NCBI GenBank assembly: GCA_947650285.1
Contig: CANTFL010000223.1
Span: forward strand, 1-64,000
DNA from: Hyaloperonospora brassicae
Taxonomy: Eukaryota; Oomycota; Peronosporomycetes; Peronosporales; Peronosporaceae
Direction: 5' to 3'
Length of the DNA: 64,000 nucleotides
In this document: piece by piece, positions 10,461-20,017 of the stretch
How the letters are laid out: the number at the start of each line of letters is the position of its first letter
Numbering within the stretch: the stretch's first letter is position 1
Position numbers and translations under genes: made by a program
The notes under the pieces: generated by a model
Databases searched by the model: none
Told to the model about the DNA's origin: nothing
The model's input: only the letters and a program-made list of their open reading frames with translations

Positions 10461-11423
10461 GATGGAGGTCCATCGTCAAACGAACGCCCAACGGGTTCGT
10501 ATATGTATTGCAATGTCTTAAGTCCCTCATACATCTCAGAAGCGATGCGTGTCCTATAAAATGTCTGGTTAGGGAGGAAGGCCTCCCTATGAGCGCGGAC
10601 AGAGTTGTCAACACAATTCTGACAAATATCGCCCAATGAGAAGCAAGGTAATCCTGCCTCTCGGTCCAACCGGGTCAACTTATACCGTTAACCACTTACA
10701 GAACTCTGTTTAAACTGATTGCGGCACGCAATAAGTTTGCTCAGCCAAGTATCACGGCCAACATTCTGTATGTTGCCGATGAAAGGTCTCCACGATGAAC
10801 TAACGAGACTTTGTCTCGTTTATAGTTCCCGTGGTACCATCGATGTCTGAAAAAGACATCGATGTAAAATTTATGTTTAGTGCGATAATACTTTGCACTG
10901 ACCTTAAGACCAGTGGTTCTTGAAGAATAACACATAGGGATTCGATAACTCCTTGTGGTTTAATCATATAACTGCTTTAGCTTGCGCTGAGAAGGCATCC
11001 ATTGTCCAAGCTCAGAAGCAGATCGCCATGCTTCACGATCCTGCTCCTTTCGCACAGTGCTGGCATAATTAACGGCACTGCGATCGCCGCAATCACCAGG
11101 TTCGCTACGGATACGATCACTTCGTGAAAAGTCATCGGCATTATACGACGACTTACGGCCTCGTGTTGCGCACTCGCCTCATTCGAATTCTAGCGCGATC
11201 GGTTTGATTCCAATGACGAGTTTTATGGCTCGTCAAATGAACCTAACATCTCGATGAGAAGCGGCACATGGGCAACCACGTGCACCTGCAACATTGGGGT
11301 TGCAGGTTGCTTATCATCAGCAGCAGGCGATGAGTTACCTTATGGCGAGTCGTTATCCGCTTATTCTCCGGCTGCACGCATCCGTGCAGCCGCTTTATCG
11401 ACGTCCTTGTTCGCGCAGCGCAT
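9840..11423 (-). pseudogene. Element B antisense ORF (aORF), coiled-coil protein of unknown function
   Basis: On the minus strand, running from the 3' LTR toward pol, fragments align in order with the aORF of C. The start is ATG 11423 ('MRCANKDVDKAAARMRAAG'). The helical block 'FYIDVFFRHRWYHGNYKRDK' (about 10870-10810) follows, then 'GLPCFSLGDICQNCVDNS' (10650-10600). A coiled coil starts 'HEMDRAISKLREHLERERDR' (about 10210), and the C-terminus is 'LERETKNLMEVLERGSYL' then 'KKKARIGS', ending at 9840. Stops and shifts break the frame between blocks. The C-terminal half is antisense to the Pol tail. No known catalytic motif is visible. Function is unknown. Confidence 0.75.
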
Positions 11424-11569
11424 GTACGAACACGCTACGCGATGAAAGGTAATATGAGTTTGCCGGAATTAACAAGTGCCCCCTTTTCAACAGAGTGACC
11501 TATCGGTGTTCACTCTGACACCAGCACATTAATAAAACTCACAGTAGTGACTGTCATTTAAGGTGTGTG

Positions 11570-11750
11570 TGTAACTGGGTAATCCCCTCGCATAAAATTT
11601 GGTACGAAGGTACCAATTTTTTAAAATTATCTATTATGATAATATTTAATCAACACTACAATTGAAGAGGTGATGTTGTACGAATGTTGTCTTCAGGGAC
11701 AACATTCTTTGGGTGCTCCGCTGGCTGATTGATGTAATCGGTACATTAAC
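11570..11750 (+). repeat. Element B 3' LTR, left part
   Basis: Starts TGTAACTGGG and follows the 5' LTR to 'gtacattaac' at 11750, where element C begins. The continuation is at 19738. 11424-11569, between the aORF start and this LTR, holds no further gene; a short purine-rich run just before 11570 ('aaggtgtgtg') is the only polypurine-tract candidate and is weak. Confidence 0.92.
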
Positions 11751-12144
11751 TGTAACGGGGCACACCCTTGCGTGAACTTAACGCAAGGGTATCGGTGCGC
11801 CCGACAGACGTACACGAGGCAAACGAGGAAGCGTAGGTAAGGTAAAAGCAGAACTGTTATATTAATATAATTAAGTCTTTTAACTACTGTCTCTCTGTTT
11901 GACTAAACTTAATTATGCTAATCGAACTGGGTGTATGGTGACGTCTCGTCACCACTCATTGCGCGCGTCTTGCGGCGATTGGTGAATTGATATCATCAAG
12001 ATATCAACCAATGAACAGACTCTTTAGTCCACCCATCAATATCACCACTATTGGTGATATTGTAAAATGAATATTCAACGTAATATTCTTTATTGTCATT
12101 ATCTCTATAATGACAATTTCCATGTAACGGGCTGCCCCAATACA
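11751..12144 (-). repeat. Element C 3' LTR
   Basis: 394 bp, matching 19339-19732 and the solo LTR 25823-26216. It contains short perfect inverted repeats, such as 'tgtcattat' with 'ataatgaca' and 'atcacca' with 'tggtgat'. The inner end reads 'caataca' instead of 'cgttaca'. Confidence 0.95.
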
Positions 12145-12155
12145 TCACCCCCCTA
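12145..12155 (-). other. Element C polypurine tract
   Basis: On the minus strand TAGGGGGGTGA stands directly before the 3' LTR. This is the expected place and composition for the plus-strand primer. Element D has a comparable tract at 54184-54197. Confidence 0.7.
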
Positions 12156-12273
12156 ACCGATAGTCACCGTGTGACTATCAAAAATATGGCGGCCACCCGT
12201 TGGTCACCATTGGGACAGGGAGCACTTGTTGGGTCTATTCCATTCACTTTCCGCTTGACCTCGCATAGTTAAC

Positions 12274-13867
12274 ATGTCTATGCGAGGTGACTCAAGACCC
12301 GCACAGCCCGGTGCTGTGCCAGCCTCTGCGGCAGACGCTTCGTCGTCTGCCGCCCCTTCTTCGCCTGCAGCAACAGGTGCTGCAGGTGCACGCGGTATCA
12401 CGCCGCGTGCGCACGATGACCCCGATGTGGAGGTCATCTACTCTGGCGAGTCAGACGTGTCTGACTCGGGCAATGCTCCAGAGGCGTCTCGCTCACCGGC
12501 GACGCCTCAGTATTCGCCAAGAGCACTGCCGAACGAACGGACTCGTGATTTGCATCACAGTATGTTCGGCGGTGATGACAATGATCAGGGTGGTGAGGAA
12601 TACTACGGCTCGTGCGTCTTCGCACGAGCGTGATGACGATGGCGCGAGCCGTCGTCAATCTGGGAGCCGTGGTACCGACAAGGGTACCACTGTGAAGCGT
12701 GATGAGTTGAAATCGTGGCGTTTGCCCGAACGGCTCATCAATAGCTTGTCTCACGAGACAAGCCAACATCATCGAATACCCTTATTCGATGCGACTGAGC
12801 TTCACGGCTTGAGTTCCAGCGCAAAGAACTTTCGCGCTGAAGAAGACTTGTATCTCGATGTCTTTCTTAGACATCGATGGTACAATGGCAACCAAAAGCG
12901 TGACAAAGCATCACTTTTGGCTGCGTGGAACGCGTTCGTCCAAAACGTAAAGAATTTTGGACGAGAAGGGTGGCTTGAGAAACTTGAGGCGGTACGCCTC
13001 AGGTTCGAAAAGCGAATGCCAACCGGTGCAAGGTACCGGTTGCACTGTTTGTCGAGTGAGGCATCCATTCCTTGCCTCACATGGGGAGACCCTTGTGCGA
13101 GTCGTGTTGACAACTCGAAGCGTGCATCTAGGGATGTGTAATCCCTAAGTTCGCCCTGGGGAAGGGCACACATCTCGGCTGAGATGCGTGACGCGATTGC
13201 TAACTTGCAATCCGTCTACAGGCGCCTAGGGCGCGTGTTTACAGATGGGCCATAGGGCCAATCGGATGAGTCTCGTCATACTGGCGGACGAGACCTTCAA
13301 CATCCATCAACAGCTGAGAGTGGGGCTCCCAGCGGTTCCAAGAGGGTGGATACTCCCGCCACTGGACGAGGTTGCTCGTCCTTTATCCTGAATTGTCACG
13401 GTGATTCAAGATACGCTCCACTAGAAAGCGTTGATCACCGTGAGCATCCACCAAAAGATGTGGTGGAGGAGGAAAGACCTCCTCCAGAACCCCAGGCCCA
13501 CCATCTCGACCCTTACGAGATGGATCGCGCAATCGATGAATTGCGCGATGACTTGAAGCACGAGCGCGACCGACGCTACGCTTTGACCGACACCGTGCGG
13601 AAGAACCGCAAGGGTCACGAGGCTGATCGGGCGAGGGATCGCGCCGATTATGCCACGGCGCAGCTTCAGGTCGAGCGGGATGTCCGCTCCCTTTCCGGCG
13701 AGCTGGCGACAGCTCGCGGGTAGATATCTCGGTTGAATACCGAGGTATCATATCTGCGCGACCAGACGGATCGTCTGGAGCGCGAACGCAAGAACTTGAT
13801 GGATGTTCTTGAACGTGGGGGCTATCTTCATCGGAAGAAGAAGGCTCGTACTGACAGTACGACCTAA
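12274..13867 (+). pseudogene. Element C antisense ORF (aORF), coiled-coil protein of unknown function
   Basis: Antisense to gag-pol, starting 130 bases from the 3' LTR. Domains in order: a disordered Ala/Ser/Pro and acidic N-terminus (12274-12630, 'DDPDVEVIYSGESDVSDS'); a helical block 'AEEDLYLDVFLRHRW' and 'ASLLAAWNAFVQNV' (about 12835-12955); a Cys-containing block 'SSEASIPCLTWGDPCASRVD' (13050-13110); 'MRDAIANLQSVYRRLGRVF' (13175-13235); a coiled coil from 'DPYEMDRAIDELRDDLKHER' to 'ATARG' (13512-13722); and a basic end 'LMDVLERGGYLHRKKKARTD'. Breaks: a frameshift near 12625 and stops near 13139, 13253 and 13721. From 13240 it overlaps the Pol tail on the opposite strand. It resembles uncharacterised proteins predicted in oomycete genomes (memory, unverified). 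Confidence 0.82.
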
Positions 13868-14470
13868 GCCTCCCCACGTAAAACGTAGGATGCGTGCGCA
13901 TCTTACGTGGCAATTCGAGTGTGTATGCATTGCCCTTGCGATGCAACACTCGAAATGGCCCAATGTATTTCGGCAGTAGTTTACTACTGCCGACACTAGT
14001 GACTGCATGTCCAGGTAGGTTTACCGTTGACAGTAGTACTAGGTCATTAACCTTAAATGAAAGAACATTTGCTCTTCCATTCTTGTCTGCGTTCCGTTTC
14101 TGACGGTCCACCGCATTTGCGATGGAGTCCTGAACGAAACGGACTACCGCTTCTCGAGTCAGCAGGAAGTTCTCTGCTGACTCTTTGTTTGTCTAGCAGT
14201 GCGATTCGTGCGCACTGCTAAGAGATTGCTCTCTTCTTCAGCGAGGTTGTCTTCTTCCTCGCTGGCATAATCGTTGGCGATGCTGAATATACCAGCATCG
14301 TCATCATCATCCGAATCAATAATAGCGTCTTCGCTATTATTGAGATGATCTTCTTCATCGATGTCGACTTGATCGGCATCGGCATCATACGTGACGATGT
14401 TTGCGTCGACACGTGATGAGCAAGAGCCAAAACGGTTTTTGCTCGAACGAGTCCCTCCCCCCTTATCCAA
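13240..14470 (-). pseudogene. Element C Pol C-terminal tail with chromodomain
   Basis: In order on the minus strand: an acidic linker ('DADADQVDIDEEDH', 'SDDDDDAGIFSIANDYASEE', 14470-14159); a GPY-type integrase end ('LLPKYIGPFRVLHRKGNAY', 'HPTFYVGRLRSYCQYEP', about 14060-13870); a long Pro/Arg-rich linker; and a chromodomain ('QRFLVERILNHRD', 'NLVQWREYPPSWNRWEP', 'DVEGLVRQYDETHP', 13432-13255). One in-frame TAA (13382-13384) lies in the chromodomain and one frame change separates the linker from the integrase core. The chromodomain would steer integration through histone marks. The aORF lies on the other strand of the same DNA. Confidence 0.87.
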
Positions 14471-15876
14471 GAGTCACACTCTATTAGGGTGGGCACACGT
14501 GGATGGCGTAGGCCATTCACGTAAAACGGTGTGTGCTGTGTTGAAGCATGCACCAAATTATTGATGGCGAATTTCACTATTGGTAGGAATCTGCTCCAAC
14601 TCGGAAACGAGTGGACATATCCTCGAAGGATCTCTTCGAGGACACGGTTCGCACGTTCCGTATGAACATCTGTTTCGGGATGGTCAGAAGTAGACATCTT
14701 CAATCGTGTTCCAAGAGAACGGAACACGGTTTGCCGAAATGCCGCCGTGAACAGAGGGTCACGGTCGGATACAAGTTCACGGGGTAACCCGTGGAGTCTA
14801 AAGACCGTGTCTAGAAAGACACGAGCACAACCTTGAGCCTTGATAGACTCGGGTACAGCAGCAAGATGCTCCATCTTGCTGAACCGGTCAACGAACACAA
14901 GAATACCATTATTCTTGTGAACGTCTTCAGGAAAACCGAAGACGAAGTTCATTGATGCGGACTTCCAGCACTCTGTCGGAACAGGCAGAGGCTGCAATGG
15001 CGCACGGAATGAAGGACTAGGCTTTACCCGTTGGCAAACCTCGCAAGCACGTATGTACTTGCGTACAAACTGATACTGGCGTGGCCAGTAAAAGTCACGA
15101 CTTACCGTGAGGTAAGTCTTTTCCCTACCCCGATGACCACCAGATGACGCATCGTGACACTCAAACATGATGCGTAGACGCAAATCATGATGAGCGGGTA
15201 CGACGACACGAGGCGTGTCGTCGGCAAAAGCTGTATAATATAGCAGCCCGTTGCGTGTTGTATACCGATCCTGATCGGATCGGTACAAATCCGGTAAATC
15301 CCTCATTGATTTACTGGATGGATTCACCAGATGATCCATCAATCGCAGAAGATCCTTATCTTCTGCGTATGCCTTTCGTACGTCGTCAAGTAAGCTTGAC
15401 GACGGAACACTGACTGACAGTGTCGCTACAGTGTGCTTATCCGCACTGGTAAATTGTTCGACCGGCTCAAAATCGGGCGGGCGTGAAAGCGCATCAGCGA
15501 CGACATTTAGTCGTCCTGGTTTATACTCCACGGAGAAGTTATACTCCGCGAAGAAAGACAGCCACCTCGCCATTCTTTGCGAGAGATGTGGGCTGTTTAC
15601 GGCCGTGCGTAGTGACGCATGGTCCGTATAGACAACAAACGGTCTATCTCCGAGGCGATAGACGCGAACCTTAGCCAGTGCGTACTTCATGGCAAGGAGC
15701 TCCTTGTCATGCACTGGGTAATTGCGCTCAGCTGCCTGCAGCTGACGCGACTGATAACAGATGACGCGCTCCGCGCCATCTGCATCGAACTGCATTAACG
15801 CACACTCCATCGCAAAACCGCTGGCGTCGCAGATCACATGAAATGGTCTATCCTGATCTGCAATCGCCAAGATCGG
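14420..15876 (-). pseudogene. Element C RNase H and integrase core, longest open frame in the window
   Basis: About 480 meaningful residues without a stop. RNase H: 'PFHVICDASGFAMECALMQF', then 'LLAMKYALAKVRVYR', 'VVYTDHASL', 'VVADALSRPPDFEP'. Integrase: HHCC domain 'VPAHHDLRLRIMFECHDA' and 'RACEVCQRVK'; core 'SASMNFVFGFPED', 'FVDRFSKMEHL', 'ELVSDRDPLFTAAFRQ', 'TERANRVLEE'. The first catalytic Asp is Asn (codon at 14947-14949), while the second Asp and the Glu are present. An in-frame TAG (15877-15879, 'CAG' in B) cuts it off from RT. The frame reads on past the core in an alternative frame to 14218, which does not match the acidic linker. Confidence 0.92.
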
Positions 15877-15879
15877 CGA

Positions 15880-17415
15880 CTATATCAAGCTCCGCTTGAT
15901 ACCTTTAAAGGAACGCTGGCACTCAGCGTTCCATGACCACTTGACATTTTTCTTGAGTAAACAAGAAAGATGAACAGTCATCTCGGCGTAGTTGGGCGAG
16001 TACTTGTGCAAGTACGCCGCTAGTCCAAGGAACTTACTTAGTCCCTTGACCGACTGGCACTGGCCAGTCGGTGATTGCCTTGATCTTTTCGGGATCAGGG
16101 CGTACGCCGTGTTTACCCACGATGCACCCAAGAAGTTGTATTTTGCTAGCCGCGAATATACACTTCTTGAGGTTGGCGTACAACTTATGCTTGCCCATTA
16201 GTTGAAGAACCTGACGAACGTGAGTTCTGTGAACTTTCACGTCCGTCATTCCGTCCGTAGCCCGGCTATGGACGAACACATCGTCGAAATAACTCGGTGC
16301 GAAGTCTCCCACCGGTCCCAACAGATTTGTGACACATCTGTTGAATGTTGCAGGGGCATTGCTCAGCCCTGTGGCGTAACTAGCCACTCCCACAGCATCC
16401 CGCTGGGGGTACTCCATGCTGTGAACGGGATGTCCCGTTCACGCATGAGGATCTGATAGAAGCTATCCATCAGATCCATGGAAGAAAAGATGGTACTCTT
16501 TGACATACCATCTATGATTACGTCCTTCCTCGGTATCGGCGTCTGAGCCGGTACCGTTGCAGCATTCAATTTGTTGAATGCGTGCACTATCCGCCACCCT
16601 CCTGTGGCCTTTCGCACACAGAAGGTCGGAGAGCTGTGAGGGGATGTTGATTCCCTCACATGGCCCGCTGCTAAGCGATCGGCAAAGAACTTGTCGATCG
16701 CTAGTACTTGTTCACGAGGCAGTGGCCACTGCTTCATGACACAGTACTTCGAGCCCGGTCTGAGCTCGATCTCGTGTCAAGTGCCTTTGTCCTTAGGCAA
16801 ATCGCACGGTACGGATTCAGAAAATACATCCATGAATTCGATCAAATCCTCATACAAAGTATTTGCCTGAATTGACTCCCATGGTTGAAAAGGGGTAACG
16901 CTCAATCCGAGTCTTCTCATCGAGGACACTTTCGTCCATCGATGAGCTGCTGAGAACCCGCTGCTCTCAGCAAATTCTGTTGCCGACCGAATATCGTTCA
17001 CATACTCGTCATCTGTGACGAGTATGAAGATCTGCTTGACTTTGTTACTACGCAGATCACGCAAGAACCGTTTCGGTTCTAGCGTTGGCAATTGAGTTAT
17101 CTCCGGTGTTAACTTCGGAGGCGCAATTAGATCAAGCGTATTAGCGCCTACACTTGATCCGTCATTAACCAAGACGTTCAACATCTCGGTTTCTTCCTGG
17201 GAACTTGATTCCACAGGTTGCTGAGGGCCTGATCCTTCAGCAAGCGACTCTTGAGTAATTTCTTCCTCAAGTACGTGGGGACTTATTCCCTCGAAGTCTT
17301 CTGACTGTGGCTGTGCAACCACAGTCAGGTACCGATCCTCTACGGTCGACTCTCCAGTCGACCTAGGATATCCGTGTTGCCGCTTGTGGGCAACCGGTTT
17401 CTTTCTTCTAAGATG
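15880..17415 (-). pseudogene. Element C reverse transcriptase
   Basis: Nearly identical to B. The linker (17322-16780) leads to 'PGSKYCVMKQWPLPREQVL', 'GGWRIVHAFNKLN', 'FSSMDLMDSFYQI' and the catalytic 'SYFDDVFVHS' (FDD at 16280-16288). Lesions: a TGA (16776-16778) where B has CGA, a CpG-type change private to C; the one-base loss at 'cagccctg' near 16365, shared with B and E; and the two-base loss near 16048, shared with B. The catalytic residues are intact. The neighbouring protease is upstream, separated by the amber at 17416-17418. Confidence 0.9.
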
Positions 17416-17418
17416 CTA

Positions 17419-18078
17419 CCCGCTAGGCATGCAACCATGTCCCGGTCCACTCGACTTATTCGAGTGGTGGACCTTCGGCGCCGCCTGTAATCCTGTACAG
17501 CCGCCGGGACCTTGCTCCACAGTGTAGTGATCAACTACACTGTGATCTTGTGCAGTCGTGCGAACGACCGAACCGCAAGTGAAACCATCGCACGCACTCG
17601 CAGAACATCCACACGCTTGTGGACGCTCCAAGACGTTCATCAGATGGCCATATGATGAACAAGTAGCATGCATCTTCACGGATCGATGCTGCCAGCTCAC
17701 CCTTGGCTCGTATTTTCTGAGCCAAGGTAATCCCAGGATGACATCAAATTTTTCATCCAGATCTAGTACGATGAAATCATCATCGTACTGCTCGCCCTCT
17801 AACGTGTAGTGGATTCCTACTACACGTTTCTCAACGGTAATCGATGCGCCTGTTGCAAGGTGCACCGTCATCCTCGTGAGGGGAATGTCGCGCTCAACGA
17901 ACTTGAGCCTTCGACCCTCTAGTGATTGGCGTCGAACAAAGTTGTTTGACGCCCCACAGTCATTTAGGGCACGAAGTGACAAATCATTTGTCGCTTCCAA
18001 GTTCAAGGTGATGAGCGGAACGTCATCACCAGGTGCAGAGACACACAATGATTGTGTATCTGGAGCAACTTTCGTCAA
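17419..18078 (-). pseudogene. Element C protease, D-C-G active site
   Basis: A 220-codon open frame. It holds 'LNDCGASNNFVRRQSL' with the D-C-G triad at 17953-17961, 'VHLATGASITVEKRVVG', the acidic flap-like stretch 'YDDDFIVLDLDEKFD', and 'VILGLPWLRKYEP'. It would process Gag-Pol. The frame ends at the amber 17416-17418, also in B. The Cys in the triad is shared by B, so it predates both copies. After the catalytic domain comes a Cys/His-rich region ('CGCSASACDGFTCGSVV') of unknown role. Confidence 0.87.
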
Positions 18079-18079
18079 G

Positions 18080-19288
18080 AGATTTGCAAACTCTCTTGAG
18101 GTTGCTGGATCAGTAGGGCGCTCCGCCCCTGCTGACCCTGACCATTTTTTGATGGTCTGTCTCGCTGTTGCGGCTTCGCAACAGCGCTGGACCCACGCCC
18201 ATTGCCCTTTCTGGCAAATGGTCGGCCATTTCGCTTAGTACTGTTTGGTACTGGGCGTGGAGCACTACACTCGTATGCGTAGTGCCCTAACTTCTGACAG
18301 CGATTGCACCTCTGCAATCGCTTTTTGTTTGAAGAGCGAGGTATCTCGCTCTCAACATAGCAGGGATCCATTGGCTCTGGACCTCCGATCTCTTGTCGTC
18401 TCGGTGGACGATAAGAGTTTGAGCTAGCATGAGCCTGTCTCATGCTAAAGTCTTCCTGTTCCGCGGCTGATATCGCTTCTTCAAGCGTATTCAGCTCAAG
18501 GCGGAACAGGTGGCTCCTGACGGGCCTCTCTGCGAGCCCTTGCATGAACACCGTAATCAACGTGTGTTCATGTACTGGGTTAGCAGTTATACTACTCACA
18601 AGGAGTCGTCTATGTTGAGCGTAACTGTGCACATCACGCTTACCCTGCTTGAGTTTCAGGAGCTCTGAACGAGCCCTGAACGAGCCCTGGACTCAGCCCG
18701 TGGCGGCTCAAACGTTTGTCTGAACCGGGACTTGAAGTCATCTAGCGACCTAAACACGTTTGGGTCTCTACTCTCGAGTCGCAGGGACCAAGTTTTGGCA
18801 CGCCCTGCCAAGTGGGTCTGAGCAAATGTGAGTTTCACTTGCTCATCTTCGACGCGACGAGCCCTTAGGGCTCTGTCGAGTTCGACAAACCATAGTAACA
18901 GGGAGTCCTCCGGGACTCCACTGTACTTGGAGATGTCAACCTTCATGACTTCGGGACGACGCGCATGCGCCGTCCCGCCCACAGCAGCATGGAATTGCTG
19001 CTGTCTCAACAGCTGTGTCTGTTGAGCACCGAGTTCTCTCAACTGCTCGGCCTGTTGAGAGCCTTGCTGGTGAAGCAAGGCTACTTTTTCCCTTTCGGCG
19101 ACAAGTTCATTTTGAATGAACTTGGCTATAGCGGCATGTTGTTGGTATCTGTCTAGAGACTCCAACATGGCGCTAATGGCGAACTCGCCTACTGTAGAAC
19201 TCATTCGTTCTACCGCACTCCATTCGATGTCACTCAAAGGGTTAAACCCTTCACGCGTGTAGTGAAAGGTCTCTTCATCATCCAACAT
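18080..19288 (-). pseudogene. Element C gag with CCHC zinc knuckle, one frameshift
   Basis: Starts ATG at 19288, 51 bases from the 5' LTR. The N-terminal part is helical ('LVAEREKVALLHQQ', 'QAEQLRELGAQQ') and is followed by the capsid-like block 'LLWFVELDRALRAR', 'FAQTHLAGRAKTWSLRLES', typical of Ty3-type retrotransposon gag. After a break the second frame (18632-18075) has 'SAAEQEDFSMRQAH' and the zinc knuckle 'CNRCQKLGHYAYEC' (C-x2-C-x4-H-x4-C, about 18311-18270). The break is a perfect 11-base tandem duplication (18666-18676, 18677-18687); with one copy the frames join. Gag forms the particle and binds RNA. Confidence 0.92.
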
Positions 19289-19320
19289 GTTCAGGTTGGA
19301 TGCTGTGGTCCTTGGAAGGA

Positions 19321-19336
19321 CTACAAAGTGCTACCA
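19321..19336 (-). other. Element C primer binding site
   Basis: On the minus strand TGGTAGCACTTTGTAG, two bases after the 5' LTR. It is the same as in B apart from two bases. The first eight bases fit an initiator methionine tRNA end; the rest does not. Confidence 0.62.
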
Positions 19337-19338
19337 GG

Positions 19339-19732
19339 TGTAACGGGGCACACCCTTGCGTGAACTTAACGCAAGGGTATCGGTGCGCCCGACAGACGTA
19401 CACGAGGCAAACGAGGAAGCGTAGGTAAGGTAAAAGCAGAACTGTTATATTAATATAATTAAGTCTTTTGACCACTGTCTCTCTGTTTGACTAAACTTAA
19501 TTATGCTAATCGAACTGGGTGTATGGTGACGTCTCGTCACCACTCATTGCGCGCGTCTTGCGGCGATTGGTGAATTGATATCATCAAGATATCAACCAAT
19601 GAACAGACTCTTTAGTCCACCCATCAATATCACCACTATTGGTAATATTGTAAAAAGAATATTCAACGTAATATTCTTTATTGTCATTATCTCTATAATG
19701 ACAATTTCCATGTAACGGGCTGCCCCGTTAAA
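19339..19732 (-). repeat. Element C 5' LTR
   Basis: 394 bp, matching 11751-12144. It begins TGTAACGGGG next to the PBS and ends 'gttaaa' next to the TTAAC duplication; the family consensus end is 'gttaca', as in the solo LTR. Confidence 0.95.
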
Positions 19733-19737
19733 TTAAC

Positions 19738-20017
19738 CAGATTAACCACCTATCGCTGCCAGACGGGCGTAATGGGTGGTGAGGAAGGAACACACATAGG
19801 GACTTGTAGTTTAACATAGTTAGACTAAGACAAAGGTACTTTTATTAACTATATTAAATACAGTTCTACATTCGCCTTAAACTGAGCTTACGAGTTCTGT
19901 TTACTTCCTCGCGCTTCCTCAACGCCACGTGTACGTGACGTCGAGAGTACGCACCCTTGTATTGTTATCAATACAAGGTGTTGATCAGTTATCTGAGCAA
20001 GAGCGTGCCCCGTTACA
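19738..20017 (+). repeat. Element B 3' LTR, right part
   Basis: Continues the B LTR from 'cagattaacc' to the terminal GTTACA, followed by the CGCCC target duplication. It is collinear with 4190-4469. Confidence 0.92.

Larger units (their letters stand above)
11751..19732 (-). mobile_element. Element C: complete family-2 Ty3/Gypsy retrotransposon inside the 3' LTR of B
   Basis: 7,982 bp with 394-bp LTRs at both ends and a TTAAC target duplication (11746-11750, 19733-19737). Removing it restores the LTR sequence seen at 4178-4197. Orientation is minus: 5' LTR on the right. By eye the two LTRs differ at about seven positions, so the insertion is recent compared with B. It has the best-preserved coding sequence in the window, but gag, RT and Pol tail each carry a break, and the integrase has lost a catalytic Asp, so it could not move on its own. 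Confidence 0.95.
4006..20017 (+). mobile_element. Element B: complete family-2 Ty3/Gypsy retrotransposon, interrupted by element C
   Basis: The 5' LTR (4006-4469) and the 3' LTR (11570-11750 plus 19738-20017) start TGTAAC and end GTTACA. The flanking five bases are CGCCC on both sides (4001-4005, 20018-20022), a clean target-site duplication. Without C and its target duplication the element is about 8.0 kb, the same size as C. Order is LTR, PBS, gag, protease, RT, RNase H, integrase, chromodomain, antisense ORF, LTR. Both LTRs have diverged from each other by roughly a tenth by eye, so B is clearly older than C. Every coding segment carries frameshifts or stops. Confidence 0.93.

Noticed and set aside
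13383..13730. Proline/arginine-rich minus-strand frame as an independent gene
   Set aside because: It is the Pol linker leading into the chromodomain, continuous with 14111, not a separate gene.
17558..17809. Cys-rich plus-strand frame, also at 5923-6174 on the minus strand, as an antisense gene
   Set aside because: It lies antisense to the protease and is kept only because the two copies are nearly identical at DNA level; in E it is not preserved, unlike the aORF.
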